NCBI RefSeq assembly: GCF_006125015.1
Contig: NZ_SZZN01000001.1
Location: forward strand, 1,922,001-1,986,000
Length of the DNA: 64,000 bases
From: Roseovarius arcticus
Lineage (GTDB): Bacteria > Pseudomonadota > Alphaproteobacteria > Rhodobacterales > Rhodobacteraceae
Direction of reading: 5' to 3'
Shown here: one piece after another, positions 33,444-42,617 of the stretch
How positions within the stretch are numbered: the first letter of the stretch is position 1
Layout of the letters: every line of letters begins with the position of its first letter
Notes under the pieces: model-generated
The model's input: only the letters and a program-made list of their open reading frames with translations
What the model was told of the DNA's origin: nothing
Databases searched by the model: none
Program-made: the position numbers and the translations under genes

Positions 33444-35540
33444 TTATCGAAACGCCTCCTTGGGGGCCAATTCGGTCACTTCGCGGCGGAATGGCAGTTC
33501 GTCCTGCGCGCGGGTTACATCCAGTTCGCGGGCAAAGCGGTGCCCGGCGTAGGTGGCCCACGCAATTGGCGCGGGCGCATTGGCGTCGCCAATACGCTCA
33601 ATCTTTTTGATACCTGCGTTCTCCCACTCATCCTCGCGGGCCTTGAGCGCCTGCCACAGATCATCGTTGGGCATCCGGCATGTGACCATCACGGCAGCGT
33701 CGCAGTCCACGTTGCTTGTGCGCCCGGTAAAGGCGCAGTTAAGCGTCGCGCCCTGCCCCGTCACAGCAGTGACCGCCTGCGCGGTGACGATATGCACGCC
33801 CAGCTCGATCATGCGGGCCTGAATGCGGTGCTGCTCCAGCGTGTTCAGCGTCCATTCGCTGACCAAGTTGGCAGGTGTCACCAGCGTCACCTCCAGCCCC
33901 TTTTGCACCAAAAGCTCGGCCAGAACGCCGCCCATGTAGTAGTGATCGTCGTCGTATAGCACGATATGGCCACCCTCCGGCAGATTGCCTGCCATCAGAT
34001 CATCGGGCGTAAAAATCGGCATCGCGGCGTCCATGGGAATTGGCAGCAGGTTGTGCCGCGCCACGCCGTCGCGGCGCCACGTGGAGCCTGTCGCAATCGC
34101 TACATTTTCAAATCCGAAATCGAGAACATCTTGCGCCGATAGCCGCGAATCGTAATAAACCTCGACGTTCGGCATTTGGGAAATCTGGTGCTGGCGATAG
34201 TCGCGCACCCGGCCCCACGTTGCCAACCCGGGCAGCTTGCATTCCAGCGCCACGCGCCCGCCCAGTTCGGTCCCGGCCTCGGCCAGCGCCACCTGATAAC
34301 CGCGTTCGCCAGCGGCGCGCGCAGCCTCAAGGCCAGCGGGGCCCGAGCCGATGATAAGAACCGTCTCGCTCGCGCCCTTTGCATCGATCTCTTCGGGATG
34401 CCAGCCCTTGCGCCATTCCTCCATAAAGGTGGGGTTTTGCGTGCAGCGACTGATCGACATGGTCATATCGCCCGTCACGCAGATGTTGCAGCCGATACAC
34501 TCGCGAATATCCTCAACGCGGCCCTCGTCGATTTTGCGCGGGATGAACGGATCGGCAATCGACGGGCGCGCGGCCCCGATGAAATCCAGCACGCCGCGCT
34601 TGATCTGGCTGACCATCGCATCGGGCGAGGTAAAGCGGCCGACACCGACCACAGGCTTGTCCGTCAGCTCCTTAATGCCGCGCACCAGCGGCTCTTGCGC
34701 GCCTTCTTCGGTAAAGCGGGACGGCCCCGAGCAATCCTCCCAAGTGCCATGGCCCAGATCCCACAGGTCCGGCAGATCTGCGTTCATTGAGATCATGTCG
34801 CGCACTTCGGGGTTCTCCAGCCCGCCGATTTCCTCCAGCGACAGGCGCACGGAGATGGCGATGCTGTCGCCCACCGCGTCCTTGCACTCGCTGATCAACT
34901 CGCGAAAAAGGCGCGCGCGGTTTTCTAGACTGCCGCCGTATTCATCGCTGCGCTGATTGGTCAGCGGCGACAGAAAATGCTGGATCACGCCAAAGCCATG
35001 CGCGCCATAGAGCTCGATAATGTCATAGCCCGCCGTTTTCGCGCGCAGGCACGCATTGCGGTGCCAACGGCGCAAGTTGCGGATGTCCTCCTTGTCCATC
35101 GCGCGGGCGCTGACCGGGTCCTTGTAGAAGGTCAGGATCGGCGAGGTGGAGGGCGCCATCGGCACCTCTTTGGTATAAAGATTGCCGCCGTTGACCCCGC
35201 TATAGGCCAGCTCGATCCCGGCCAGCGCGCCATCCGTTTTCATCGCCTCTGCCATACGAGCGAGGCCGGGAATATCCTTGTCCTCCCATAGCCTTAGCTC
35301 GATGAACGGCGTGATTTCAGAGGTATGGTGCATCTCGACCTGCTCGGTAAAGATCACGCCCCAGCCGCCTTGCGCCTTGATATTGCGCATCTGCGCTGCT
35401 GCCGATGGGTCGCGATAGCCCCCGCCGTTGCAGTGAGGCACCTGGTAAAATCGGTTTTTGGCCGTCACCGGCCCGATCTTGACCGGCTCGAACAGAATGT
35501 CATAGCGGGGGTCGCGGGCAGATTTGGCATCTTTGGGCAT
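33444..35540 (-). CDS. Trimethylamine-dehydrogenase-like amine demethylase
   Basis: A 698-residue flavoprotein. The N-terminal TIM barrel has RFYQVPHC with Cys37 at the site of the 6-S-cysteinyl-FMN of trimethylamine dehydrogenase. The [4Fe-4S] ligands Cys348, Cys351, Cys354 (CIGCNIC) and Cys366 (SRCTQN) are all present. An ADP/FAD-like Rossmann domain starts near 394 (VLIIGSGPAGLEAA) and the C-terminal block has CRMPNDDLWQALKAREDEW. Members oxidatively N-demethylate amines or N-methyl amino acids, releasing formaldehyde and feeding electrons to ETF; StcD of stachydrine use is a relative. The gene is 223 bases upstream of the HpaB-like gene and probably separate in transcription. The substrate is not readable. 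Confidence 0.9.
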   Translation of the reverse strand: MPKDAKSARDPRYDILFEPVKIGPVTAKNRFYQVPHCNGGGYRDPSAAAQMRNIKAQGGWGVIFTEQVEMHHTSEITPFIELRLWEDKDIPGLARMAEAMKTDGALAGIELAYSGVNGGNLYTKEVPMAPSTSPILTFYKDPVSARAMDKEDIRNLRRWHRNACLRAKTAGYDIIELYGAHGFGVIQHFLSPLTNQRSDEYGGSLENRARLFRELISECKDAVGDSIAISVRLSLEEIGGLENPEVRDMISMNADLPDLWDLGHGTWEDCSGPSRFTEEGAQEPLVRGIKELTDKPVVGVGRFTSPDAMVSQIKRGVLDFIGAARPSIADPFIPRKIDEGRVEDIRECIGCNICVTGDMTMSISRCTQNPTFMEEWRKGWHPEEIDAKGASETVLIIGSGPAGLEAARAAGERGYQVALAEAGTELGGRVALECKLPGLATWGRVRDYRQHQISQMPNVEVYYDSRLSAQDVLDFGFENVAIATGSTWRRDGVARHNLLPIPMDAAMPIFTPDDLMAGNLPEGGHIVLYDDDHYYMGGVLAELLVQKGLEVTLVTPANLVSEWTLNTLEQHRIQARMIELGVHIVTAQAVTAVTGQGATLNCAFTGRTSNVDCDAAVMVTCRMPNDDLWQALKAREDEWENAGIKKIERIGDANAPAPIAWATYAGHRFARELDVTRAQDELPFRREVTELAPKEAFR

Positions 35541-35580
35541 GTGCAGTCTTCTTTCTTGGGAATGGCCGCGGCGGTGCGCA

Positions 35581-35745
35581 CTAGCCGGTTTTCATATCAT
35601 ACCAGCCAACGTCGACGCTGACGTTCCACCCTTGTTTTTGGTTCGACTCAAGGAAGGCATCCAGCCCCCAGCGGCCCAGCTCGCGGCATATGCCGCTTTC
35701 CTTGACGCCGCCCCAAAACGCTACGCGCCATAGGCTCCGGCGGCA
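35581..35745 (-). pseudogene. Remnant of an aldehyde dehydrogenase C-terminus
   Basis: Read on the minus strand in the frame ending at the TAG at 35581-35583, this stretch gives a WGGVKESG, RELGRWGLDAFLE and GWYDMK series that matches the C-terminal end of NAD-dependent aldehyde dehydrogenases (usual PFGGVKxSGxGRELG). Just upstream, the match continues in another frame as PPEPMA, so a frameshift separates the two pieces. Nothing upstream of about 35745 resembles the rest of the enzyme. I read this as what is left of a deleted gene of the amine-catabolic set. No complete aldehyde dehydrogenase remains in the window. The DNA gives no full-length frame, so it is not expressed as an enzyme. Confidence 0.75.
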
Positions 35746-35790
35746 AAACAGGGTTTTCCTATCCTTTGCTTTATCAAATCCTATTTCGCC

Positions 35791-36192
35791 CTAGCGCGAT
35801 GGTCGGCTCAGGACATAGGCCGCCGCGCAGAGCATGCAGACGGCCTGCACCGCGACTAGCCGCCAAGCCAATCCGCCAAGGACCGACGCCAGCAAAACGG
35901 CGGACATTGCCGTGCAAGCCATCGCCTTGTAGCGCGGCGCGATCACCCCGCGCGCCTCCCAATCGGTGATGATGGGGCCAAACGCGCGGTTGCCAACCAG
36001 CCACGCCCGTAGCTTGGGCGAGCCGCGCGCAAAAGCGAACGCCGCAAGCAGAATGAACGGCGTCGTCGGCAGCAGCGGAAGGATGACCCCCACCGCGCCC
36101 AGTGCCAACGCCACGCTGCCCACACATACCCAGAGCGTGCGCATCACTGCGCCTGCCGTCAGCGGTGCATCGTGATCTGGGCCGGGCTCCAT
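35791..36192 (-). CDS. DUF454 (YbaN-like) inner membrane protein
   Basis: A 133-residue membrane protein with four TM segments and the family core GAVGVILPLLPTTPFILLAAFAFARGSPKLRAWL. The DUF454 family has no established function. Start choices: ATG 36192, with GTG 36204 (an AGGA directly in front) as the alternative; an ATG at 36144 also fits the TM start. It is a stand-alone gene between the aldehyde dehydrogenase remnant and the amidotransferase. Confidence 0.85.
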   Translation of the reverse strand: MEPGPDHDAPLTAGAVMRTLWVCVGSVALALGAVGVILPLLPTTPFILLAAFAFARGSPKLRAWLVGNRAFGPIITDWEARGVIAPRYKAMACTAMSAVLLASVLGGLAWRLVAVQAVCMLCAAAYVLSRPSR

Positions 36193-36333
36193 TTCGACTC
36201 GCACTCCTCATCGTTGGATTGTCTGGTTCCGCTTGAATGGTCGCAAAGGCACGCCGCACCCCCGGCCGCCCATTGCTATTAGATAATCCAACCTCGAGAT
36301 TTAGTAGCGGCGCAAGCGCCCGTTTGCCGCGGC

Positions 36334-37113
36334 CTACGCGGATTTTAGCGCAGGCGCAGGGCCATGCCCCGCCGCCCAGTGCCGTGCGGCCGCGCCGAAC
36401 GCCTCAAACAAGGGACGCGACACAGGGTCTGCTGCCGCGTTCCATTCGGGATGCCATTGCACGGCCAGCGCAAATCCGGCAGCGCCGCTAACCTGGATCG
36501 CCTCGATGGTGCCGTCCGCTGCGCACCCCTCAACGGTGATGCGCGGCCCCGGTACCCGTATCCCCTGCCCGTGCAGCGTGTTGGTCATCACCTCTTGGGC
36601 ACCCATGAGACGGTGGAATATGCCGCCCTCTTTCAGCTTAACGAGGTGGCGCAAGGCAAACTGCTCCTCCAACGTGCCATCGGGAGGCATGCGGTGATTG
36701 TCACGGCCCGGCAAATCGCGGATTTCAGGGTCCAGAGTGCCGCCCATTGCGACGTTGATCTCTTGAAACCCGCGGCAAAGACCCAGGATCGGCTGGCCTG
36801 CCTCGACGCAGGCCCGCACTAATGGCAGAGTGATCGCATCGCGCGCCTGGTCAAAGGCGCCATGTGCAGCGCTCGGCGCCTCGCCGTAGTGATCGGGATG
36901 CACATTAGCGCGTCCCCCGGTCAGCAAGAAGCCGTCACAGACCTGCATCAACTCCTCGACACTGACCAGCGCGGGATCGGCAGCGATGACATAAGGCATC
37001 CCGCCCGCTACATGCGCGACTGCGTCTAAATTCATTCGCCCCACTGCATGGACGGGATAGCGCTCTTCAATGACGTATTGGTTGCCGATAATGCCGATTA
37101 CGGGTCGTTTCAT
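36334..37113 (-). CDS. PuuD-like gamma-glutamyl-gamma-aminobutyrate hydrolase
   Basis: A 259-residue class I glutamine-amidotransferase-fold hydrolase with nucleophile Cys113 in GLCRGFQE, His221 and Glu223 in QWHPEW. This is the branch that frees gamma-aminobutyrate from its gamma-glutamyl conjugate in putrescine degradation. It lies about 20 kb from the glutamine-synthetase-like/PuuB-like set, which could supply its substrate, and there is no other Puu gene next to it. The ATG at 37113 gives the family N-terminus (KRPVIGIIGNQY). Confidence 0.87.
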   Translation of the reverse strand: MKRPVIGIIGNQYVIEERYPVHAVGRMNLDAVAHVAGGMPYVIAADPALVSVEELMQVCDGFLLTGGRANVHPDHYGEAPSAAHGAFDQARDAITLPLVRACVEAGQPILGLCRGFQEINVAMGGTLDPEIRDLPGRDNHRMPPDGTLEEQFALRHLVKLKEGGIFHRLMGAQEVMTNTLHGQGIRVPGPRITVEGCAADGTIEAIQVSGAAGFALAVQWHPEWNAAADPVSRPLFEAFGAAARHWAAGHGPAPALKSA

Positions 37114-37167
37114 GAGGGCCTGCGCGCTGCGAATTTATACCCTATTTTGACGTCCAGCCACGAAAGT

Positions 37168-37332
37168 TCAAGCCCCCGCATTACCAGCGCCCTTGCCGCG
37201 CTCTCGGCGGCACCTTTCGCTGCAATGGCGCACATTGTCCCAATCGCGCGCCCATTTACGCCGCCACGCAAAGGACAGACCGCATGTGGCGCAAATCTTG
37301 GCGGGCAGATCACTCTTCTTGCGTTGCTTCAT
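37168..37332 (-). CDS. DUF2256 small zinc-ribbon-like protein
   Basis: A 54-residue gene too short for routine detection. It contains CATC near 15-18 and a second CSERC near 38-42, with [11 protein letters not shown] between, as in DUF2256 proteins (KxCxxCGxxFxWRKKW...CSxxC). These are probably zinc-binding; their function is unknown. A GGAGGG lies just upstream; an ATG at 37335 is directly followed by the ATG at 37332, and the second has better spacing. Its 3' end is separated from the amidotransferase start by 54 bases. Confidence 0.8.
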   Translation of the reverse strand: MKQRKKSDLPAKICATCGLSFAWRRKWARDWDNVRHCSERCRRERGKGAGNAGA

Positions 37333-37368
37333 CATCCCTCCGGCAGGTGGTGAGGTGAGATTTCGCAG

Positions 37369-37398
37369 GTATGCTCCGCCTCGATAGGCGGAGCATAC
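37369..37398 (-). terminator. 12-bp perfect hairpin after the small membrane protein gene
   Basis: Arms 37369-37380 and 37387-37398, 6-base loop. It lies 34 bases past the stop of the minus-strand small membrane protein and before the DUF2256 gene. No T-tract follows, so it is a probable but non-canonical terminator. Confidence 0.5.
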
Positions 37399-37431
37399 AA
37401 CGATTGAAGTGAATATTCAGGTTGTCGTAAC

Positions 37432-37644
37432 CTACTCGGCAGAGGGCGCGGCTGGCTCGGTCACTTCGGTGCTGATGCCATTCTCAACACCGCCCGCCTC
37501 TTCTGGATCGTTTCCTGCAAAGCTAAGCCATGTGACCAGCCCAAACAGCAATACAATCGCGAAAACCACCATGGCGATCATGCCGACAATGGGTGTTTTA
37601 TGGGCTGGCTTGGTCTTTTCGGTGTTCGTGTCGGGTGCCGACAT
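37432..37644 (-). CDS. Small single-TM membrane protein, unknown function
   Basis: A 70-residue protein starting at the ATG at 37644, with AAGGA 6 bases upstream (an ATG at 37659 is less likely). A lysine/threonine-rich N-terminus precedes one TM helix (IVGMIAMVVFAIVLLFGLVTW), then a short Glu/Pro/Ala-rich C-terminal tail. I do not recognise a family. It sits divergent from pepN by about 117 bases and is closed by a hairpin. Confidence 0.6.
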   Translation of the reverse strand: MSAPDTNTEKTKPAHKTPIVGMIAMVVFAIVLLFGLVTWLSFAGNDPEEAGGVENGISTEVTEPAAPSAE

Positions 37645-37761
37645 AGCGCATCCTTCCAAAAATTGTCATGCGGCGCGCAGGCCGCGATAGCCCATTGAAG
37701 GACCCTGATAATCTCACTAACTCTGATATCAGCCAAGAGGTTCCGACCAAAAGGACACACC

Positions 37762-40326
37762 ATGTCGCACCCCGCCCTGCACGCGCCCATTCAAGCCATA
37801 CACCTGTCCGACTACACGCCGCCAAACTGGCTGGTGCGGGACGTACATCTGACCTTCCGCCTTGATCCGACGCGCACGCGTGTTCTGAGCCGTATCACGT
37901 TTGCGCCTAATCCCGACGCAGCCAGCCGCGATTTCGCGCTGGACGGCGAGAATATGACGCTGATCCAGGCGGCTATCGACGGGGTCGACGTGACGCCGGT
38001 TGTGACCGGAACGGGCCTGACCTGCGACGTTCCGGACGCCGAATTCGTGTGGGAGGCCGAGGTCGAGATCAGCCCATCGACCAACACCGCGCTGGAGGGG
38101 CTTTATATGTCCAGCGGCATGTATTGCACCCAGTGCGAGGCCGAGGGATTTCGCAAGATCACATATTACCCCGACCGCCCCGACGTGATGGCCGTCTTTA
38201 CCGTACGCATTGAGGGCGGCGAGCCTGTGATGCTGTCCAATGGTAATCCCGGCAAGGCCGGCGACGGCTTTGCCGAATGGCACGATCCGTGGCCAAAACC
38301 TGCCTACCTCTTTGCACTCGTCGCCGGACGGCTAGTGGCGCATCCCGGCAGTTTTACCACCATGTCGGGCCGCGAGGTGGCGCTAAACATCTGGGTCCGC
38401 CCCGGCGACGAGGGCAAATGCGCCTTCGGTATGCAGGCGCTCAAGGATTCGATGCGCTGGGACGAGACTGAGTATGGCCGCGAATACGATCTGGACCTGT
38501 TCAACATCGTCGCCGTCGACGACTTCAACATGGGCGCGATGGAAAACAAGGGGCTGAATATCTTTAACTCCTCCTGCGTTCTGGCCTCGCCAGAGACATC
38601 GACCGACGCTAATTTTGAGCGGATTGAGGCGATCATCGCGCACGAGTATTTCCACAACTGGACAGGCAACCGCATCACTTGCCGTGACTGGTTTCAGCTC
38701 TGTCTCAAGGAGGGGCTGACCGTCTTTCGCGATGCGCAATTCACCGCTGATATGCGCAGCGCACCGGTCAAGCGGATTGAGGACGTGATCGCCCTGCGCG
38801 CGCGGCAATTCCGCGAGGATAACGGGCCATTGGCGCATCCGGTGCGGCCCAGCAGCTTTGTTGAGATCAACAATTTCTATACCGCTACCGTCTACGAAAA
38901 GGGCGCCGAGCTGATCGGGATGCTAAAAACTTTGGTGGGGGACGATGCGTGGTCCAAGGCGCTTACGCTCTATTTCCAGCGTCATGATGGGCAAGCCTGC
39001 ACAATCGAGGATTGGTTGCAGGTGTTTGAGGATGTGACGGGCCGCGATCTGGCGCAATTTAAACGCTGGTACGAGGATGCAGGCACGCCGCGTTTATCAG
39101 TGACAGATGAGTTTAAGGATGGCGTGTATACTCTTAATTTCAAACAGCAAACACCACCGACACCCGGGCAGGAAAGCAAGCCGCCGCGCGTAATCCCGAT
39201 TGCTGTGGGACTTTTGGGTCAAAATGGCGATGAAGTGGTGGAAACGCAACTACTTGAGATGAATAAGGCCGAGCAAAGCTTTGAATTTACGGGCCTTTCG
39301 TCACATCCAATCCCGTCGATACTTCGTGGCTTCTCAGCCCCTGTGATCCTTGAGCGTGAAACGAACGACGCAGAGCGCGCATTCCTCTTGGCCCATGACA
39401 CCGACCCCTTCAACAAATGGGAGGCCGGCCGCGCGCTGGCGCGCGCGGGACTGCTGGCAATGATCCAGGATGGCGCCGCGCCCGATGCAGCCTATTTGGC
39501 GGCCATCACAACAGTGGCGCAGGACGACAGCCTTGATCCCGCATTTCGCGCGCTGGCGCTAAGTTTGCCCAGTCAGGACGATCTGGCGCAGGCGCTCTTT
39601 GATGCCGGTGACACGCCCGATCCGCAGGCGATCTGGGACGCGCTTGAAACGCTTAAGGACGCGCGCGCCAAGGCGATGGAGGGTGCGGCGAAGACGCTTC
39701 ATAAGCAATATCAAGTGACAGCCGCCTACGATCCCGGCGCCGAGCAGTCGGGCGCGCGCGCTCTTGCCAATGCCGCGCTGGCAATAATCACGCGCCGTGA
39801 CGGCGGCGCAGCCGCGCAGGCGCAGTATGACACGGCAGGTAACATGACCCAGCAGCTGGCAGCGCTGGGGTGCCTCCTGCAAGCGGGCAAGGGCGATACG
39901 GCGGTCCGCGCATTCTATAATCAGTGGCAGACCGACAGGCTGGTGATCGACAAATGGTTTAGTCTTCAAGTCGCCTTTTCGGCGCCGGATCAGGCGGCAA
40001 AAACTGCCGCAAAACTGACGCAGCACCCTGATTTTACGATGAAGAACCCGAATCGATTTCGTGCGACGCTGGGCGCGCTGGCCGGATCGCCTGCAGGCTT
40101 TCACCATGCCAGCGGCGCGGGCTACAAGCTGCTGGCCGATTGGCTGATCGCGTTGGACCCGCTGAACCCGCAGACAACCGCGCGCATGTGCTCCGCGTTT
40201 GAGACGTGGCGTCGGTACGATTCCGCGCGCCAATCATTGATCAAGGCGCAATTGGACCGCATCGCAGGCCAAGCAACGCTGAGCCGCGACACCGCGGAAA
40301 TGGTCGGGCGCATCCTGCAAAGCTGA
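37762..40326 (+). CDS. pepN: Aminopeptidase N (M1 family)
   Basis: An 854-residue gluzincin aminopeptidase; ATG at 37762 with AAGGA upstream. The substrate-anchoring GAMEN lies near residue 261 and the zinc site HEYFHNW near 294 with the distal Glu about 19 residues on (LKEGLTVF). The length and the MSHPALHAPIQAIHLSDYTPP opening match bacterial PepN. It removes N-terminal residues from cytosolic peptides. It converges on the transglycosylase gene with 8 bases between stops. Confidence 0.95.
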   Translation: MSHPALHAPIQAIHLSDYTPPNWLVRDVHLTFRLDPTRTRVLSRITFAPNPDAASRDFALDGENMTLIQAAIDGVDVTPVVTGTGLTCDVPDAEFVWEAEVEISPSTNTALEGLYMSSGMYCTQCEAEGFRKITYYPDRPDVMAVFTVRIEGGEPVMLSNGNPGKAGDGFAEWHDPWPKPAYLFALVAGRLVAHPGSFTTMSGREVALNIWVRPGDEGKCAFGMQALKDSMRWDETEYGREYDLDLFNIVAVDDFNMGAMENKGLNIFNSSCVLASPETSTDANFERIEAIIAHEYFHNWTGNRITCRDWFQLCLKEGLTVFRDAQFTADMRSAPVKRIEDVIALRARQFREDNGPLAHPVRPSSFVEINNFYTATVYEKGAELIGMLKTLVGDDAWSKALTLYFQRHDGQACTIEDWLQVFEDVTGRDLAQFKRWYEDAGTPRLSVTDEFKDGVYTLNFKQQTPPTPGQESKPPRVIPIAVGLLGQNGDEVVETQLLEMNKAEQSFEFTGLSSHPIPSILRGFSAPVILERETNDAERAFLLAHDTDPFNKWEAGRALARAGLLAMIQDGAAPDAAYLAAITTVAQDDSLDPAFRALALSLPSQDDLAQALFDAGDTPDPQAIWDALETLKDARAKAMEGAAKTLHKQYQVTAAYDPGAEQSGARALANAALAIITRRDGGAAAQAQYDTAGNMTQQLAALGCLLQAGKGDTAVRAFYNQWQTDRLVIDKWFSLQVAFSAPDQAAKTAAKLTQHPDFTMKNPNRFRATLGALAGSPAGFHHASGAGYKLLADWLIALDPLNPQTTARMCSAFETWRRYDSARQSLIKAQLDRIAGQATLSRDTAEMVGRILQS

Positions 40327-40334
40327 GCCGACAG

Positions 40335-41021
40335 CTAGCGCGCCTTACGGGCGCTCCGCTGCGTTTCAAGGGATTTGGGGCGCAGCGGCGGGCGGGGCGA
40401 GCGTGTCAGGGCGCAGTAGTCCTGGCCGCGCAACCATGACGCCATGTCTGCCCGCTTGCCATTATCGCGCATGGGGCCCCAGTCGGCGGCAACGCCGCGC
40501 CAACGTCCGTCCTTGACAGCGATCGCATTGTCGCGCGGTACGGTGCGCGCCATAATGCGGATTGCGCAACTCAGATTGTCGCCCCCATCAGTTAGCGCGC
40601 CGCCCGACCGCGCCCGGCAGCCATAGCCGCGCGCCGTGCTGGGCAAGATTTGCAGCAGGCCGAACCATAGGCCGCCGCCGCCCACCGCCTTGGCGCGATA
40701 AGTGCTTTCATGCTTGGCCAGCGCGGATAGAAATCCGACCCAAAATGCGCGGCGCTGCGCCTCGTCCGCTGCGGCATAGCCGGGGCACCACGCAGCGATG
40801 TCGCGCGGGACGCTTTGCACCAGTGGCGTGCCGTGCTGCGAGAGTGCCGATAGTGCGCTGCGTGTCCAAGCCGGGCCGCCCGGCCGGTGGTCCCAGCGGG
40901 CGTTTGGGATCTCGACTGCGCGCGACATGGGCCGCGTTGTCGCCGCCTCAGTGGCCGCCGCGCCGTTCAACGCAGGCGCCGCAAGGAGCAGGGCACAAAG
41001 GCCAAGGGCAATCCGGTTCAT
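40335..41021 (-). CDS. SLT-domain lytic transglycosylase
   Basis: A 228-residue exported enzyme, starting at ATG 41021 with a signal peptide (MNRIALGLCALLLAAPALNG, cleavage near 22). The open frame runs further upstream, without a signal sequence or ribosome site. Residue Glu105 in LAKHEST is the catalytic acid of the lysozyme-like fold, and GLLQILPSTARGYGC is the usual glycine-rich active-site strand. It should cleave peptidoglycan to 1,6-anhydro products in the periplasm. It is followed by a basic C-terminal tail (about residues 205-228). Confidence 0.85.
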   Translation of the reverse strand: MNRIALGLCALLLAAPALNGAAATEAATTRPMSRAVEIPNARWDHRPGGPAWTRSALSALSQHGTPLVQSVPRDIAAWCPGYAAADEAQRRAFWVGFLSALAKHESTYRAKAVGGGGLWFGLLQILPSTARGYGCRARSGGALTDGGDNLSCAIRIMARTVPRDNAIAVKDGRWRGVAADWGPMRDNGKRADMASWLRGQDYCALTRSPRPPLRPKSLETQRSARKAR

Positions 41022-41272
41022 GCCCGCATAATCGTCGAAAACGCCAGGCCAGGCAATGGCGCGGCAGGCGGGCCCCTGTAGGGACAGGTCCGCACCTGCC
41101 AAATGCGCCCTGCCGCGGCGCTTGAATCCCTGTCGAAACAGGCGTCCAGCGGCCTTCATCGTTAACGGCGGTTTAACGCTTGATCACCGCTTCTCCCAAG
41201 GTGCGACATGATTTGGACAGAATAGGACAACAGAACGGGATCTGAGATTTTCAGCATGAGGCCAGCCCGCAC

Positions 41273-42547
41273 GTGACACATTCACTAACGAAAACCGTAC
41301 GCTCCCTCGTTGGCCGTGCTGCGGGGCGATTGGCCCGACGTTCGCGAACTGCAGGGCACACAGGTGGCCGCAGCAAATTGCCCGATCTGGACGCGCTGAG
41401 CCGCCACATCATACTGCCATCACTGCCCATCACCGACGAGGAAGTGGCGCGCGCCGCGTTTCAGGATCGGGGCCTGCAAATGGCCCGCCAAGAGATGTGG
41501 GAGGAGTTGGCCGAACAGATCCGCGATGCCGACCACGCCCGCACCGTCACGCCGGGGGGCGAATCAGCCGCGATCCTGCTGGCCTTCGGCGCGCGCAGCG
41601 ATGTGGTGTCGGTGGTCGAGGATATGCTGCACGACGGGATCGCCCCGCCCCCGGGCGGTATCGACGCGCTTGAGGCAATTGCAGCCGATTTTCCAGAAGA
41701 CTATCCTATCCCGATGATTGTGGCGCTGGCGCATATTGATTTGGCGTGGGCGTGGCGAACCATCCCCGGTGCGGCGGCACTAGAGGGGGCTGCGGAATGC
41801 TCTGCGGATCATGCGGCGCGCGCCCAGTCGCTACTGTCGCCTCTCTGCGGCATCGAGCAGGATGCGCCGTCGCTTGCCGCCGCGCATTGCGCGCTGCTGG
41901 CTGCACTACCCAATCCACAGGACGCGCGAGAGGCCCGCGTCGCCGACTGGTTTGAGGACCTTATCGATTTGGACCCCGTCAGCCCGCGTCATATGCGGGC
42001 GCTGGGGGCGGCGCTGCTACCTGCCCGTCTTGGCAGCTACGCTGAGCTGGAACTGGAGGCGCGCCGCACCGCTGCGCGCACCGGTGATTGCTGGGGCGCG
42101 GGCGCCTACGCTTGGGTTTATTTCGACGCGCTGGCACTGGACGCAGGCGCGCTGGCCCTGCTTGACCCGGTATTTTTTGTCGATGGGCTGCGTGATATAC
42201 TTCAGCGGCGCCCAGACCAGCATACCGCCAATTTGCTCGCCGCGTTTTGCGCCGTTACGATGCGCAAGGATGCGGAGGCGCCGCACGCAAACCGCGCCGC
42301 ATGCGAGGCACTGCATGGCTGCCTTAGCTGGATCTTGCGCGATCACCTGTACGAATTGCATCCGCTAATCTGGACACAGGCGCTACATCATCCAGGTGCC
42401 GCGCCCCTGCCCTCGCGCCGCGCGTTGATCAGCGAGGGGCGCCGCACCGCGCTGCGCGCCATCGCCGCACAATTCGCCGACGATCTTGCAGGCGGCCATT
42501 CCATCACGTTCTCTCCTGCCGGGATGTATCTGCTTCCAACGCTATAG
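41273..42547 (+). CDS. Uncharacterised helical protein
   Basis: A 424-residue protein from a GTG at 41273; I see no clear ribosome site and no earlier in-frame ATG. The first 35 residues are basic (VGRAAGRLARRSR), the rest is alanine-rich and helical with Asp/Glu pairs and no signal peptide, TM segment or recognised motif. It may form helical repeats resembling TPRs, but no repeat register is convincing by eye. It stands between the transglycosylase and gatB on the plus strand, 70 bases before gatB. The family is unknown to me. Confidence 0.6.
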   Translation: MTHSLTKTVRSLVGRAAGRLARRSRTAGHTGGRSKLPDLDALSRHIILPSLPITDEEVARAAFQDRGLQMARQEMWEELAEQIRDADHARTVTPGGESAAILLAFGARSDVVSVVEDMLHDGIAPPPGGIDALEAIAADFPEDYPIPMIVALAHIDLAWAWRTIPGAAALEGAAECSADHAARAQSLLSPLCGIEQDAPSLAAAHCALLAALPNPQDAREARVADWFEDLIDLDPVSPRHMRALGAALLPARLGSYAELELEARRTAARTGDCWGAGAYAWVYFDALALDAGALALLDPVFFVDGLRDILQRRPDQHTANLLAAFCAVTMRKDAEAPHANRAACEALHGCLSWILRDHLYELHPLIWTQALHHPGAAPLPSRRALISEGRRTALRAIAAQFADDLAGGHSITFSPAGMYLLPTL

Positions 42548-42617
42548 CGGCGCCCGCCCCTTGCCCAGCCGCGCGGCCTGTCCTAAAAGTCCCGGCATCT
42601 GACCAAAGGACGCCGCA

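Noticed and set aside
41256..41275. Short ATG frame just before the 424-residue gene
   Set aside because: It ends after six codons, lies in another frame, and looks like chance, though a leader peptide is not ruled out.
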